Shown here piece by piece: positions 16,821-25,799 of a stretch of DNA of 64,000 nt. Each line of letters begins with the position of its first letter. Positions within the stretch are counted from its first letter, which is position 1. The notes under the pieces are model-generated. The model did no database searches and had not been told where the DNA came from. It saw nothing but the letters and a program-made list of their open reading frames with translations. The stretch comes from Pseudothioclava arenosa (GTDB taxonomy: Bacteria > Pseudomonadota > Alphaproteobacteria > Rhodobacterales > Rhodobacteraceae). The DNA is taken from positions 36,956-100,955 of the forward strand of contig NZ_NTJD01000010.1 of NCBI RefSeq assembly GCF_002358085.1. Direction: 5' to 3'. The translations under genes and the position numbers were made by a program.

Positions 16821-18005
16821 ATGGTTCTGGATCTGGCAATCCTCGCTCTCAGCGCCCTTGTCATCGTGGCGATGGCGCATCCGCGCCTGCGCGCGCGGGC
16901 CAGTTGGCGCGCGATGATCACGCCGCTCGCCTCGATCATCGGCTCGGGGTTTCTGGTGCTGGGACCGATCCTCGATCTGCGCTTTGGCTATTGGGCGCCA
17001 CTGGCGATGGCGCTGCTGTGCCTCGTCGCCTGGTGGTTCGGCGCGGCGATCCGCAGCTCGATCGCCGTGATCGCCAGCGGTCATGATCCGGCGCCCGGAT
17101 GGCTTGAGGAAACCGCCGATGCGGCGCTGGCCTTCGCCTATGTGATCTCCGTCACCTATTACCTGAACCTGTTCGGCGCCTTCGCCGTCTCGCTCACGCC
17201 CTGGGACGGACAGACGAGCGCGCGGCTGGTGACCAGCGCGGCACTGGTCTTCGTGGCTGCAGCCGGTTGGAGCGGCGGGTTCCGCGCGCTTGAGCGGATC
17301 GAATACGGCTCGGTCACGCTGAAGCTTGCGATCATCGCCGGGCTTTTGCTGGGGCTGGCATGGCAATTCGGGCGCGATGTCTCGGCAGGCGCGCTGCATA
17401 TCGTGCCACCGGGGTTAGGCCTGTGGGACTCCTTGCGGCTCGGCTTTGGCCTGATCGTGACGGTGCAAGGCTTCGAGACCGCGCGCTACATGGGCGACGA
17501 ATATGACGCGCCCACCCGCATTCGCGCGATGAAACAGGCGCAGTGGCTCTCGAGCGGGATCTACATGGTCTATGTCTGCCTGCTGATCTGGCTGTTCGCG
17601 CCCGATCAGGTGCAGCTCAGCGAAACCGCGATCATCGGCATGATGAAGCTGGTCTCGCCGCTGTTGCCCGCGCTGCTGGTGGTGGCGGCGCTGGCGGCGC
17701 AATTCTCGGCGGCAATCGCAGACACGGGCGGCGCGGGCGGGCTGGTGACAGAGCTCAGCCGCAAGCGGATCAGCCCGCGCCAGGCCTATCTGGTGCTGGT
17801 CGCGGCGGGGATCGGGCTGACCTGGACGAGCGATATCTTCTCGATCATCTCCTATGCCTCGCGCGCGTTTGCGGGCTATTACGCGCTGCAGGCGGCACTG
17901 GCGGCGCTGCGCGTGGGGCCCGGCCCGCGCCGGATCGGCTATTGGGCGCTGGCCGTTCTGGGCGCCGCGATCACCGTTCTGGGCACCCCCGCCGAGGGCA
18001 ACTGA
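16821..18005 (+). CDS. Polytopic membrane protein, transporter-like, unknown substrate
   Basis: This 394-aa protein has about ten to eleven hydrophobic segments spread along its length, for example LAILALSALVIVAMA, MITPLASIIGSGFLVLGPIL, YVISVTYYLNLFGAFAVSL, LGLGLWDSLRLGFGLIVTVQGFE and LLPALLVVAALAAQFSAAIA. The segment IGSGFLVLGP near residue 40 and the breaks around VQGFETARYMGDEY suggest an APC/LeuT-like transporter fold, but similarity is weak. It lies directly upstream of the tmRNA gene, whose promoter begins 8 bases after its stop. The substrate is unknown. Confidence 0.7.
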   Translation: MVLDLAILALSALVIVAMAHPRLRARASWRAMITPLASIIGSGFLVLGPILDLRFGYWAPLAMALLCLVAWWFGAAIRSSIAVIASGHDPAPGWLEETADAALAFAYVISVTYYLNLFGAFAVSLTPWDGQTSARLVTSAALVFVAAAGWSGGFRALERIEYGSVTLKLAIIAGLLLGLAWQFGRDVSAGALHIVPPGLGLWDSLRLGFGLIVTVQGFETARYMGDEYDAPTRIRAMKQAQWLSSGIYMVYVCLLIWLFAPDQVQLSETAIIGMMKLVSPLLPALLVVAALAAQFSAAIADTGGAGGLVTELSRKRISPRQAYLVLVAAGIGLTWTSDIFSIISYASRAFAGYYALQAALAALRVGPGPRRIGYWALAVLGAAITVLGTPAEGN

Positions 18006-18012
18006 GCCGGCC

Positions 18013-18041
18013 TTGCAGGCGCCGTCCCGCGCCCCTATATT
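18013..18041 (+). promoter_or_regulatory. Sigma-70 promoter of the tmRNA gene
   Basis: TTGCAG (-35, 18013-18018) and TATATT (-10, 18036-18041) are separated by exactly 17 bases. Transcription would start at about 18048, at the base of a hairpin that opens the acceptor RNA. Confidence 0.75.
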
Positions 18042-18047
18042 GGGCCT

Positions 18048-18370
18048 GTTCGGGTTCGCCCGGACTATGGACATAAACGCGCATGTAATAAACGGATCGG
18101 ACCCGGGGGCGGTACCCGGCGGCTCCACCAAACATCCCTCGTTGGGGGCGAATGGGGCCGAAACAGGATCGACGAACGTCTAAAGATGTTAGCTTTGTCC
18201 CGGTGAGCGACCACCGTTATCGGTGCAAATTGTACAGTTGCCAACGACAACCGTGCTCCGGCAATGGCTCTGGCTGCGTAAGCAGTTCGGGTCGCCGAAA
18301 CTAAGTCCTTACGCTTAGCCGCCTAAGGCGGGGTTCGCAGGTACCTGGCAACAGAAACCTGCACCTTCTC
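18048..18370 (+). ncRNA. ssrA: Two-piece (circularly permuted) tmRNA
   Basis: This is the permuted tmRNA gene typical of Alphaproteobacteria. The acceptor piece comes first, opening with a TTCG-capped hairpin (18048-18065) and ending GGCGGCTCCACCA at 18130. A 13-base spacer (18131-18143) is removed. The coding piece starts near 18144 with GGGGGCGAATGGGG and pairs with the acceptor stem. The tag frame, 18240-18281, reads ANDNRAPAMALAA followed by TAA. Downstream hairpins (CCGCCTAAGGCGG; GCAGGT...ACCTGC, ending about 18370) fit the coding RNA's 3' part. It rescues stalled ribosomes with SmpB and marks products for ClpXP. The mature 3' end is approximate. The adaptor gene sspB lies about 580 bases downstream. 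Confidence 0.93.
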
Positions 18371-18459
18371 GCAAATCGCGAATCTTTCTATGCGAATTAA
18401 CCTTCGTGCAAGCATTCGCCGCTAGCCTGTCCCTGTCGTTCGTCGAAAGGGACTGAGGC

Positions 18460-18885
18460 ATGTCGTATCTGGAAAACATCGAAGCCTGGTTCAAAAAGGT
18501 CTGGGTCGATCAGGACCTCGACGGGATCGAAGACAGCTTTACCCATCCCGATGCCGCGGGCGGGTTGCAGGGGTTGTCGCTCTCGCCCGAGGATTTCCGC
18601 GAACTGGTGCCCGCGATGCGCGCGCTTTTCAACGACCCCAAGGTGACGACGCTGCGGGCGGAGGAAACCGGCGACTGGCTGTGGATGCTGGTGCAGGTGA
18701 CGGGGATCTCGGCGCAGGACGGGCGCGACCTCAGTTTTACCGGGCAGGTCGCTATGCGGTTCGAAGGCGACAAGATCGCCGAGGCCTATAATCACTTCGA
18801 CTTCATCAGCTTCTTCGAGCAGATCGGCGCCCTGCCCGAGGAAACGATCGCGCTTTGCCTCTCGGGAGAACAACTGCAACCCTGA
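18460..18885 (+). CDS. SnoaL/NTF2-like fold protein
   Basis: This 141-aa cytosolic protein has the cone-shaped NTF2-like pattern: an N-terminal helix (LENIEAWFKKVWVDQDLDGIEDSF), a middle helix (EDFRELVPAMRALF), then strands ending in GRDLSFTGQVAMRFEGDKIAEAYNHFDFISFFEQIG. The AEAYNHFDFISFFEQIGALP ending is typical of SnoaL-like 'ester cyclase family' proteins. No catalytic residues can be assigned. It lies between ssrA and sspB on the same strand with a 67-base gap to sspB. Confidence 0.8.
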   Translation: MSYLENIEAWFKKVWVDQDLDGIEDSFTHPDAAGGLQGLSLSPEDFRELVPAMRALFNDPKVTTLRAEETGDWLWMLVQVTGISAQDGRDLSFTGQVAMRFEGDKIAEAYNHFDFISFFEQIGALPEETIALCLSGEQLQP

Positions 18886-18952
18886 AAACACCACCCTCGC
18901 CCTCTTCCCTTGGCCCGCGAATCCCCTATGCTGAGGGCGACGAAACGGGGGA

Positions 18953-19405
18953 ATGCAAATGTCGCGCGGGATCGATTACGGCAGCCTGATGCATAACGCG
19001 ATGCGCTCGCTGATCTGCACGGTTTTGCAACAGATTGCGGATGAGGGGCTTCCGGGCTCGCATCACTTCTTCATCACCTTCGACACGCGCCACCCCGAGA
19101 CCGAAATCGCCGACTGGCTGCGTGATCGCTACCCCGAAGAGATGACGATCGTGATCCAGCACTGGTTCGACGATCTGGAGGTCACCGAGGACGGGTTCTC
19201 GATCACCCTGAATTTCGGCGACAACCCCGAGCATCTGGTGATCCCCTTCGACGCGATCACCACCTTCGTCGACCCTTCGGTCGAATTCGGCCTGCGCTTC
19301 GAAACGCAGAGCTACGAAGACGATGAGGAAGACGACGAGGATGAGGGCGAGGCCGAACCCCGCCCCGAGGCCGAAGTCGTCAGCCTCGACAAGTTCCGCA
19401 AGTAG
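18953..19405 (+). CDS. sspB: SspB-alpha, ClpXP adaptor for SsrA-tagged proteins
   Basis: This 150-aa protein resembles the alphaproteobacterial SspB. It has a folded N-terminal domain (about residues 1-115; [40 protein letters not shown], given as three adjoining motifs, and [33 protein letters not shown]). An acidic linker ([20 protein letters not shown]) leads to a short basic tail, VVSLDKFRK. In this family the folded domain binds the AND-N part of the SsrA tag and the tail docks on ClpX. The tag encoded 670 bases upstream (ANDNRAP...) supplies the expected ligand. The start could also be the ATG two codons in (MSRGIDYG). fumC follows after 170 bases. Confidence 0.88.
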   Translation: MQMSRGIDYGSLMHNAMRSLICTVLQQIADEGLPGSHHFFITFDTRHPETEIADWLRDRYPEEMTIVIQHWFDDLEVTEDGFSITLNFGDNPEHLVIPFDAITTFVDPSVEFGLRFETQSYEDDEEDDEDEGEAEPRPEAEVVSLDKFRK

Positions 19406-19575
19406 CCTCACCGAGGTCCCTCGGCATCGCCTGCCCTGCCGCGACGGAACCGGACTGGTTTCGGCGCGAAAAAACGACGAAAAACTGCGGTATACCTTCG
19501 CATACCATTTGCAAAACGCGCCCGCGCGCTCTATCACGCTCGGGATCATTCTGCTCGCATGCTTGGAGGCCCAAC

Positions 19576-20970
19576 ATGACCGCGACCCGTACCGAAACCG
19601 ACAGCTTCGGCCCGCTCGAAGTTCCTGCTGACAAATACTGGGGCGCGCAGACGCAGCGCTCGATCATGAACTTCCCGATCGGTTGGGAGCGCCAGCCGGT
19701 TCCGATCATCCGCGCGCTCGGCGTGATCAAGAAGGCCTGTGCGCTGGTCAACAAGGCCCAGGGCGACATAGAGGCCGAGATCGCCGATGCGATCGCCGCC
19801 GCAGCCACCGAGGTGATCGAGGGCAAGTTCGACGACAACTTCCCGCTGGTCGTCTGGCAGACCGGCTCGGGCACGCAGTCGAACATGAACGCCAACGAAG
19901 TGATCTCGAACCGCGCGATCGAGATGCTGGGCGGTGTGATGGCTTCGAAAAAGCCGGTGCACCCGAACGATCACTGCAACATGGGGCAGTCCTCGAACGA
20001 CACTTTCCCGACCGCGATGCACGTCGCTATCGGCATGCAGGCGCGTGACGTGCTGCTGCCGGGCCTTGAAAAGCTGCACGCGGCGCTGGCCGCGAAGGCC
20101 GAGGAATTCAAGGACATCATCAAGATCGGCCGCACCCACACGCAGGATGCGACGCCGCTGACGCTGGGCCAGGAATTCTCGGGCTACGCGAAACAGGTCG
20201 AGCGCGGCATTGAGCGCGTGAAAATGTGCCTGCCCCATATCTATGAGCTGGCGCAGGGTGGCACTGCCGTCGGCACCGGGCTGAACACCCGCGTGGGCTG
20301 GGATACCCGCGTGGCCGCGCAGATCGCCGAGATCACCGGCCTGCCCTTCGTCACCGCGCCGAACAAGTTCGAAGCTCTCGCCGCCCATGACGCGATGGTG
20401 ATGTTCTCGGGCGCGCTCAAGACGGTCGCCGCCTCGCTCTTCAAGATCGCGAACGACCTGCGCCTCTTGGGCTCGGGCCCGCGCTCGGGTCTGGGCGAGC
20501 TGATCCTGCCGGAAAACGAGCCGGGCTCGTCGATCATGCCGGGCAAGGTCAACCCGACGCAGGCTGAAGCGCTGACCATGGTCTGCGCCCATGTCATGGG
20601 CAATGACGCGGCGGTGGGCTTTGCCGGCTCGCAGGGCCATTTCGAGCTGAACGTCTACAACCCGATGATGAGCTACAACGTGCTGCAGTCGATGCAGCTG
20701 CTGGGCGACTCGGCCTCGGCCTTCACCGACAACATGGTGGTGGGCACGCAGGCGAACGTGGCGCGCATCGACAAGCTGATGAAAGAGTCGCTGATGCTGG
20801 TCACCGCGCTCGCGCCGACCATCGGCTACGACGCCGCGACCAAGGTCGCCAAGACCGCGCATAAGAACGGCACGACCCTGAAGGAAGAGGCGATCGCGCT
20901 GGGCTATGTGGACGCGGAAACCTTCGACCGCATCGTGCGCCCCGAGGACATGATCGGCCCGAAAGGCTGA
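19576..20970 (+). CDS. fumC: Class II fumarate hydratase
   Basis: This 464-aa enzyme interconverts fumarate and malate in the TCA cycle and needs no iron-sulfur cluster. It carries [16 protein letters not shown] (about residues 95-110), [19 protein letters not shown] (about 129-147), [18 protein letters not shown] (about 185-202) and the superfamily signature [13 protein letters not shown] (about 317-329). Length and all active-site loops match FumC. It is transcribed alone: a terminator follows after 20 bases. The start ATG follows TTGGAGG. Confidence 0.97.
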   Translation: MTATRTETDSFGPLEVPADKYWGAQTQRSIMNFPIGWERQPVPIIRALGVIKKACALVNKAQGDIEAEIADAIAAAATEVIEGKFDDNFPLVVWQTGSGTQSNMNANEVISNRAIEMLGGVMASKKPVHPNDHCNMGQSSNDTFPTAMHVAIGMQARDVLLPGLEKLHAALAAKAEEFKDIIKIGRTHTQDATPLTLGQEFSGYAKQVERGIERVKMCLPHIYELAQGGTAVGTGLNTRVGWDTRVAAQIAEITGLPFVTAPNKFEALAAHDAMVMFSGALKTVAASLFKIANDLRLLGSGPRSGLGELILPENEPGSSIMPGKVNPTQAEALTMVCAHVMGNDAAVGFAGSQGHFELNVYNPMMSYNVLQSMQLLGDSASAFTDNMVVGTQANVARIDKLMKESLMLVTALAPTIGYDAATKVAKTAHKNGTTLKEEAIALGYVDAETFDRIVRPEDMIGPKG

Positions 20971-20990
20971 TCTGGCCTGACAGACACTCA

Positions 20991-21018
20991 AAGGGCGGCC
21001 CGTCGCGGCCGCCCTTTT
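20991..21018 (+). terminator. Intrinsic terminator after fumC
   Basis: AAGGGCGGCC-CGTCGC-GGCCGCCCTT forms a 10-bp stem followed by TTCC; it is symmetrical enough to work also for the convergent gene on the other side. Confidence 0.88.
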
Positions 21019-21028
21019 CCATTCCGGC

Positions 21029-21343
21029 TCATTCGACGACCCGGAACACCTCCCAGTAGTTCGATCCCGAAACGACATGGTCGCTCAGTTGCTTGCCCCA
21101 GTCGTTGTGCATTTTGACCTTGGCCAGCTTGTCGAAGAACTGATCGAGTTCGGTCAGGTTCTGGATGTGAATCTCGCTCTGGATTTCGGATTCACAGGCC
21201 CCGACCGAGCCGACGAGGATCTTTTCCTTCGAGACATCGAGCCCGGCCTGCGGGCCGATTTCGCTCTGCCACTCTTTAAGAAGGTCGATCACGGTCTGCT
21301 TGTAACCGTATTTCGCCCTGACATGCCAACGCGCTACCATCAT
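21029..21343 (-). CDS. Small conserved protein, possible dimeric alpha-beta barrel
   Basis: This 104-aa protein reads MMVARWHVRAKYGYKQ, then VIDLLKEWQSEIGPQAGL, KILVGSVGACESEIQSEIHI, LTELDQFFDKLAKVKMHNDW and SGSNYWEVFRVVE. The strand-helix-strand-strand-helix-strand order with a terminal YWEVFRVV strand suggests a ferredoxin-like dimeric alpha-beta barrel of the kind seen in small monooxygenases, but no catalytic residue can be assigned. The start at 21343 was chosen because it follows AGGAGACTTCTC; the frame continues upstream without support. It converges with fumC. Confidence 0.7.
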   Translation of the reverse strand: MMVARWHVRAKYGYKQTVIDLLKEWQSEIGPQAGLDVSKEKILVGSVGACESEIQSEIHIQNLTELDQFFDKLAKVKMHNDWGKQLSDHVVSGSNYWEVFRVVE

Positions 21344-21483
21344 GAGAAGTCTCCTTTCGTTTGACTTGACCTCATGCCCGGCTGGCGTTCTTGTCGTGTT
21401 GATGGCTCCCACCCCATGGGCAGCATAGCGCAAAACCGCGCATTTCGCCAGAAACGGCGCGGCGGGCAGGAAGAAGGCAGGCA

Positions 21484-21672
21484 GTGAGCGCGAAGATCAC
21501 CAACCTCACGCAGTTCCGCAAACAGAAGGCTCGTGCCGAAAAGCGCGCGGCGGGCGATGCCAATGCCGCGAAATTCGGACGCAGCAAGGCGCAGCGGGCC
21601 ACCGAACAGGCCGAGGCCGAAAAGGCGCGGCGTCATCTTGATCAGCACCGGCGCGAGGGGGACGACGCATGA
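21484..21672 (+). CDS. DUF4169 family protein
   Basis: This 62-aa, very basic and helical protein begins MSAKITNLTQFRKQKARAEKRA and continues AKFGRSKAQRATEQAEAEKARRHLDQHR, the hallmark of the DUF4169 family known from Rhodobacterales and Rhizobiales. It overlaps the next gene by 4 bases (ATGA), so the two are translated together. The function is unknown; the charged helix could bind nucleic acid. Confidence 0.8.
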   Translation: MSAKITNLTQFRKQKARAEKRAAGDANAAKFGRSKAQRATEQAEAEKARRHLDQHRREGDDA

Positions 21673-21926
21673 GCCGCCCGCGCAAACATTCGCTGACCTT
21701 GGGCGGGCATCGCACCTCGGTCAGCCTTGAGGACGAATTCTGGACGGCCTTTCGCGAGATCGCCGCCGCCGAGGGCAAGGGGCTGAACGAACTGGCCGCC
21801 GAGATCGACGCGGCGCGCGGCATTGAGGCCGGGCTTGCCACCGCGATCCGGCTTTACGTGCTCCGGTTTTACAGGTCTTCGGGCGGGTCCCAGGGCAGCC
21901 CCGCGCGCACCGTGTCCTCGCAATAA
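21669..21926 (+). CDS. Ribbon-helix-helix domain protein
   Basis: This 85-aa protein has KHSLTLGGHRTSVSLEDEFWTAFREIAAAEGKGLNELAAEID (given as strand, helix, helix), a ribbon-helix-helix DNA-binding fold of the arylsulfotransferase-associated type common in Alphaproteobacteria. The C-terminus RLYVLRFYRSSGG continues the family pattern. It follows DUF4169 with a 4-base overlap, an arrangement seen beside fumC in related genomes. Its last 58 bases overlap the 3' end of the convergent olsA gene, so the C-terminal 15 residues share sequence with olsA on the other strand. Confidence 0.8.
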   Translation: MSRPRKHSLTLGGHRTSVSLEDEFWTAFREIAAAEGKGLNELAAEIDAARGIEAGLATAIRLYVLRFYRSSGGSQGSPARTVSSQ

Positions 21927-22705
21927 CGCGCAAGCTCCTTGCGCGAGGGGAAATCCGAGACATCGACCGGATCGTGGAACAGCACCTCGACCGAGCCATG
22001 GCGCGGCGCGGCCAGGATGTTCAGCAGGTTCTCACCAAAACCCATATCCGCCCACCAGCCGTAAAACCGCGGGTCCTCGCCTTCGGGCGCGCGGTAGATC
22101 ACGCTCACCGGCTGGATCTGCATCACCTTGTCGAGCCCGTGGCTGAAGAAGGGCTGGAACAGCGTCGTCTTGAAGGGCAGCACGCGGCGCGAGTCGGTCG
22201 AGGTGCCTTCGGGAAAGAACAGCAGGTGATGGCCGGCGCGGATGCGCTCCTCCAGCAGCGCCTGCTGCGCGCGGGCCTGTTTCGGGTCGCGTACGACAAA
22301 CAGCGTGCCGGTCGCACGCGCAAGCCAGCCGATGCCCGGCCAGTTGCTGACCTCGGCCTTGGCAACGAAATAGACGCGCTGGCAGGCGTTGAGGGCGAAG
22401 ATGTCGATCCAGCTGGAGTGGTTCGCGACGACCGCGCCGATATGCTCCATCGGGCGGCCGGTCACCTTGTAGCGCAGCCCCAGAAGCGTGATGGCCACGC
22501 GGCAAACCGCCTGCGTAAGCCGCCCCGTCCAAGGCCGCAGATGGCCGTTCAGCGGGCGCTCGAAGAGGCGCATCAGGAGGTAGAGGCCAAGTCCGCCGAA
22601 CACCACCACCCCCAGCGCGAGCCCGCGCGGGATCACCCGCAGCCAACCGCGGAGCGTGATCGGTTTCGGCTCGGGGCACGGCGCCTTGCCGACCCAGGTC
22701 ACCAT
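21869..22705 (-). CDS. olsA: Lyso-ornithine lipid O-acyltransferase
   Basis: This 278-aa PlsC-superfamily enzyme has an N-terminal membrane segment (GLALGVVVFGGLGLYLLM). The HX4D motif lies in NHSSWIDIFAL (about residues 94-104), with the second block WLARATGTLFVVRD and the substrate motif FFPEGTSTDSRRVLPFK (about 165-181). Next to olsB it should add the second acyl chain to lyso-ornithine lipid at the inner membrane; without that context it would be called a 1-acylglycerol-3-phosphate acyltransferase. Its ATG overlaps the olsB stop by one base, so the two are coupled. Confidence 0.88.
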   Translation of the reverse strand: MVTWVGKAPCPEPKPITLRGWLRVIPRGLALGVVVFGGLGLYLLMRLFERPLNGHLRPWTGRLTQAVCRVAITLLGLRYKVTGRPMEHIGAVVANHSSWIDIFALNACQRVYFVAKAEVSNWPGIGWLARATGTLFVVRDPKQARAQQALLEERIRAGHHLLFFPEGTSTDSRRVLPFKTTLFQPFFSHGLDKVMQIQPVSVIYRAPEGEDPRFYGWWADMGFGENLLNILAAPRHGSVEVLFHDPVDVSDFPSRKELARYCEDTVRAGLPWDPPEDL

Positions 22706-23505
22706 CAGCCCTGCCCTCCGCCGCCCGCCTCGCGCGGCTCGACGCGGCGGGTGTAGAAGCTGCGATGCTTCTCGCTCATCGCCTTGGTGTCCATCAGCAA
22801 AAGCACATCGGTGGTGTTGAAGGGCGCGTCGATATAGGCGCCCTCGCCGACAAAGCCGCCAAGGCGCAGATAGGCCTTGATCAGGTTCGGCATGCCCGCC
22901 ATCGCGGCGCGGCGGTCAAGCTCCGCCTCGGGCACAAGGTCCATCGGCTGGAAATGCTCGGCCCGGGCGCGCGGGCGCATCTCGGGCGGTGCGAGGTGGT
23001 GATGATGCAGCCAGGCCAGCGGCTGACGCAGCGGCTCCGGGTCAATGCCGTGGAACGAGGCCACGCCGAAGAGCACCTCGATCTCGCGCGCGAGCACGTA
23101 ATCGGCCAGCCCGTTCCAGAGCATCAGCATCGCCGCCCCGCCACGATGCTCGGGATGCACGCAGGAACGGCCAAGCTCCAACAGCTTGCGCCCCGAGGCG
23201 CGCAGCGGCGCAAGGTCATATTCCGCATCGCAATAATAGCGCCCGAAGGCCTCGGCGCGCTCGGCCGGCAGCAGCCGGTAGGCGCCGACCACGTGATCGC
23301 CCTGCGGGCGCGTGCGATCGACCAGAATCAGGTGATCATAGACGGGGTCGAATTCATCACGCTCAAGCCGCGCGGCATGGTCCACCATCGGACCATCCCC
23401 GCCCAACTCCTCGACAAAGACGGAATAGCGCAGGCGCTGCGCCGCCAAGAGATCCGCCTCGTCGCGCGCAAGGCGGGTTTCATAGATCGCGGTTTCGGCT
23501 GTCAT
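22705..23505 (-). CDS. olsB: L-ornithine N-alpha-acyltransferase
   Basis: This 266-aa GNAT-fold enzyme transfers a 3-hydroxyacyl chain from acyl carrier protein to ornithine, the first step of phosphorus-free ornithine lipid synthesis. Family motifs include AAQRLRYSVFVEELG, DEFDPVYDHLILVD, GAYRLLP, LELGRSCVHPEHRGGAA and FGVASFHGIDP, followed by GGFVGEGAYIDAPFNTTDVLLLMD. The start at 23505 (MTAETAIYETRLARDE) fits the family; the frame is open 19 codons further. It forms a coupled pair with olsA. Confidence 0.9.
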   Translation of the reverse strand: MTAETAIYETRLARDEADLLAAQRLRYSVFVEELGGDGPMVDHAARLERDEFDPVYDHLILVDRTRPQGDHVVGAYRLLPAERAEAFGRYYCDAEYDLAPLRASGRKLLELGRSCVHPEHRGGAAMLMLWNGLADYVLAREIEVLFGVASFHGIDPEPLRQPLAWLHHHHLAPPEMRPRARAEHFQPMDLVPEAELDRRAAMAGMPNLIKAYLRLGGFVGEGAYIDAPFNTTDVLLLMDTKAMSEKHRSFYTRRVEPREAGGGGQG

Positions 23506-23636
23506 GCGGCCCCATCCATCACTCCCTATTGGAGAGTTAGGCGGCGCCTGCGCCAATTGCAACAGAAACGCAGTGAAGCCTTGGACAGCGCGGTGCGGCC
23601 ATGCGAGGCTGCGCGCGGGCAGAGATTAACCCTTTG

Positions 23637-23816
23637 TCAACTTTGATCCGGAATAACCAGCGTAAGCTCGACACGACGCCCATCAATCACCTGCTTGCCC
23701 GCATGTTCGAAATTAACCGTCACCCTGTCGCCGATGCGCGACTGCACCTGCCCGATGCCCCAGTCGGGGGCCATCGGGTTGCGCACCAACATGCCGGGTT
23801 CGAGAATCTCGTGCAT
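23637..23816 (-). CDS. DUF3553 family small protein
   Basis: This 59-aa protein reads MHEILEPGMLVRNPMAPDW, then GIGQVQSRIGDRVTVNFEHAGKQVI, then GRRVELTLV. It is the DUF3553 fold, a small beta-barrel (Tudor/CarD-like) domain that is also found at the end of some helicases. An alternative start nine codons upstream at 23843 would share the CATG of the divergent chpT start; the internal ATG, preceded by GAGGCAGGA, is preferred. The function is unknown. Confidence 0.75.
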   Translation of the reverse strand: MHEILEPGMLVRNPMAPDWGIGQVQSRIGDRVTVNFEHAGKQVIDGRRVELTLVIPDQS

Positions 23817-23841
23817 TCCTGCCTCGCTTACGGATAACGCC

Positions 23842-24456
23842 ATGCCATTTGAGAGCCCCGAAACACCTGACGATCTGATCGCCCTTGTCGGCTCGCGCCT
23901 CTGTCATGACCTAATTAGCCCATTGAGCGCGATCAGCAATGGGGTTGAGCTGATGGCGATGACGGGTGTGGGAAAATCGCCCGAAATGGCGCTGATCGCG
24001 GAAAGCGTGGCGGCGGCCAATGCCAAGGTGAAGTTCTTTCGCATCGCGCTGGGGCGCGCGACGCCGGACCAGCGGCTTTCGGCCCGCGAAATCGGGGCGC
24101 TGCTGCGCGATCTGAGCGCGGCGGGGCGGCTGACGTTTCGGATGGCGGCGGAAGGCGACCAGTCGCGCGCCGAGATTCGCCCGGTCTTCCTCGCGATCAT
24201 GTGCCTCGAGACGGCCCTGCCCTGGGGCGGAACGGTCACGATTTCTTCGGAGGGCGGGAGCTGGCGGCTTTTGGCCGAAGCCGAACGGGTCAAGCCCGCC
24301 CCCCGGCTTTGGGCGAACCTGTCAGGCGCGCCCGGCGCCGATCAGGCGCTTGCCCCGGCGCAAGTGCAATTCGCGCTTCTGCCCCGCGCGGTGGCCGAGC
24401 TGGGGCGCTCGCTGCACTGGCAGATCGACGAGACGGGCGGCCAGATCAGCTTCTGA
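23842..24456 (+). CDS. chpT: ChpT histidine phosphotransferase (CckA-ChpT-CtrA pathway)
   Basis: This 204-aa protein resembles ChpT, which carries phosphate from CckA to CtrA (and CpdR). The dimerisation and phospho-acceptor helix is LIALVGSRLCHDLISPLSA followed by ISNGVELM, with the phospho-His in the CHDL motif. The degenerate HATPase-like half (about residues 75-204; FRIALGRATPDQRLSAREIG, AIMCLETALPWGGTVTI) lacks ATP-binding boxes, as expected. In Rhodobacter the CtrA pathway controls motility and gene-transfer-agent production rather than viability. The start at 23842 was chosen from the family N-terminus; the longer upstream frame overlaps DUF3553. Confidence 0.88.
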   Translation: MPFESPETPDDLIALVGSRLCHDLISPLSAISNGVELMAMTGVGKSPEMALIAESVAAANAKVKFFRIALGRATPDQRLSAREIGALLRDLSAAGRLTFRMAAEGDQSRAEIRPVFLAIMCLETALPWGGTVTISSEGGSWRLLAEAERVKPAPRLWANLSGAPGADQALAPAQVQFALLPRAVAELGRSLHWQIDETGGQISF

Positions 24457-24471
24457 CCGCCCGGCCCTGTC

Positions 24472-25737
24472 TTACGGGCGGCAGGTGCCGTCGCCCACCA
24501 CCACATATTTGAACGAGGTCAGCTGTTCGGCGCCCACCGGCCCGCGCGCATGCAGCTTGCCGGTCGCGATGCCAATCTCGGCGCCCATGCCGAATTCGCC
24601 ACCATCGGCGAACTGGGTCGAGGCGTTGCGCATCAGGATTGCCGAATCGAGCCGCTGGAAGAAGCGCGCCGCCGCCGCGTCATCCTCGGTCAGGATCGAC
24701 TCGGTGTGCTGGCTGCCGTAGCGCCGGATATGCGCGATCGCGCCATCCACACCGTCCACGATCTTCGCCGCGCAGATCATGTCGAGGAATTCGCGGCCGA
24801 AATCCTCGGGCGCGGCCGGAACCGTGCCCGCGACCTTCAGCAGATCCCCCTCAGTGCGCACCTCGACGCCCGCCGCCACGAGGTCTTCGACCAGCACGGG
24901 ACCGAATTTTTCGTAGAAGGCGCGGTCGATCAGCAGGCATTCCATCGCGCCGCAAATCCCGGTGCGCCGGGTTTTCGCGTTCAGCACGACGCGGCGCGCC
25001 TTTTCCAGATCGGCGGCGCCATCGGCATAGACATGGCAGATGCCTTCGAGATGGGCGAAGACCGGCACGCGGGCCTCGGCCTGCACCAGCCCGACCAGCC
25101 CCTTGCCGCCGCGCGGCACGATCACGTCGATATGGGCCACGGCGCGCAGCATCTCGGCCACGGCAGCGCGATCGCGCGTCGGCACCAGCTGGATCGCGGC
25201 CTCGGGCAGGCCCGCGGCGCGCAGCCCCTCGACGAGGCAGGCATGGATCGCGCGCGAGGAATGGAAGCTCTCCGAGCCGCCGCGCAGGATCACCGCATTG
25301 CCCGCCTTGAGGCAGAGCGCGCCGGCATCCGCCGTCACGTTCGGGCGCGATTCATAGATCACCCCGATCACGCCGAGCGGCGTGCGCACGCGCTGGATAT
25401 GCAGCCCCGAGGGCCGATCCCATTCGGCGATGGTGGCGCCGACCGGATCGTCTTGCGCGGCAACCGCGCGCAGCCCGTCGCAGATCGCCTTGATCCGGCC
25501 CTCGTCCAGCATCAGCCGGTCCATCATCGCCGGGCTCAGGCCCTTGTTCGCGCCGTAAGCCATGTCTTCGCCATTGGCGGCCATGATCTCGTGGCGACGC
25601 TCCCAGACCTGATCGGCCGCGATGGTCAGCGCCTGCGCCTTGGCCTCGGCTGGCGCGAAAGCCAGCTCGGCGGCAGCCGCGCGGGCCGCGGCCCCCAGCT
25701 CGTCGATCATGGCTTTGGCGTCCAGTTGGTCCTTCAT
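24472..25737 (-). CDS. proA: Gamma-glutamyl phosphate reductase
   Basis: This 421-aa NADPH-dependent enzyme makes glutamate-5-semialdehyde in proline synthesis. It has [20 protein letters not shown] (about residues 138-157), [16 protein letters not shown], the catalytic cysteine region [16 protein letters not shown] (about 255-270), and the C-terminal GADAEFG-like motif [27 protein letters not shown] in adjoining pieces. Length and motifs are complete. The start at 25737 follows AAGGAG. proB is not adjacent; a small membrane-protein gene lies 62 bases upstream instead. Confidence 0.95.
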   Translation of the reverse strand: MKDQLDAKAMIDELGAAARAAAAELAFAPAEAKAQALTIAADQVWERRHEIMAANGEDMAYGANKGLSPAMMDRLMLDEGRIKAICDGLRAVAAQDDPVGATIAEWDRPSGLHIQRVRTPLGVIGVIYESRPNVTADAGALCLKAGNAVILRGGSESFHSSRAIHACLVEGLRAAGLPEAAIQLVPTRDRAAVAEMLRAVAHIDVIVPRGGKGLVGLVQAEARVPVFAHLEGICHVYADGAADLEKARRVVLNAKTRRTGICGAMECLLIDRAFYEKFGPVLVEDLVAAGVEVRTEGDLLKVAGTVPAAPEDFGREFLDMICAAKIVDGVDGAIAHIRRYGSQHTESILTEDDAAAARFFQRLDSAILMRNASTQFADGGEFGMGAEIGIATGKLHARGPVGAEQLTSFKYVVVGDGTCRP

Positions 25738-25799
25738 CGCAAGGCTCCTTTGTGAAAATCGTCCCTTCCTATACGCGCCGAAGGGCAGCGCAGGCAAGC

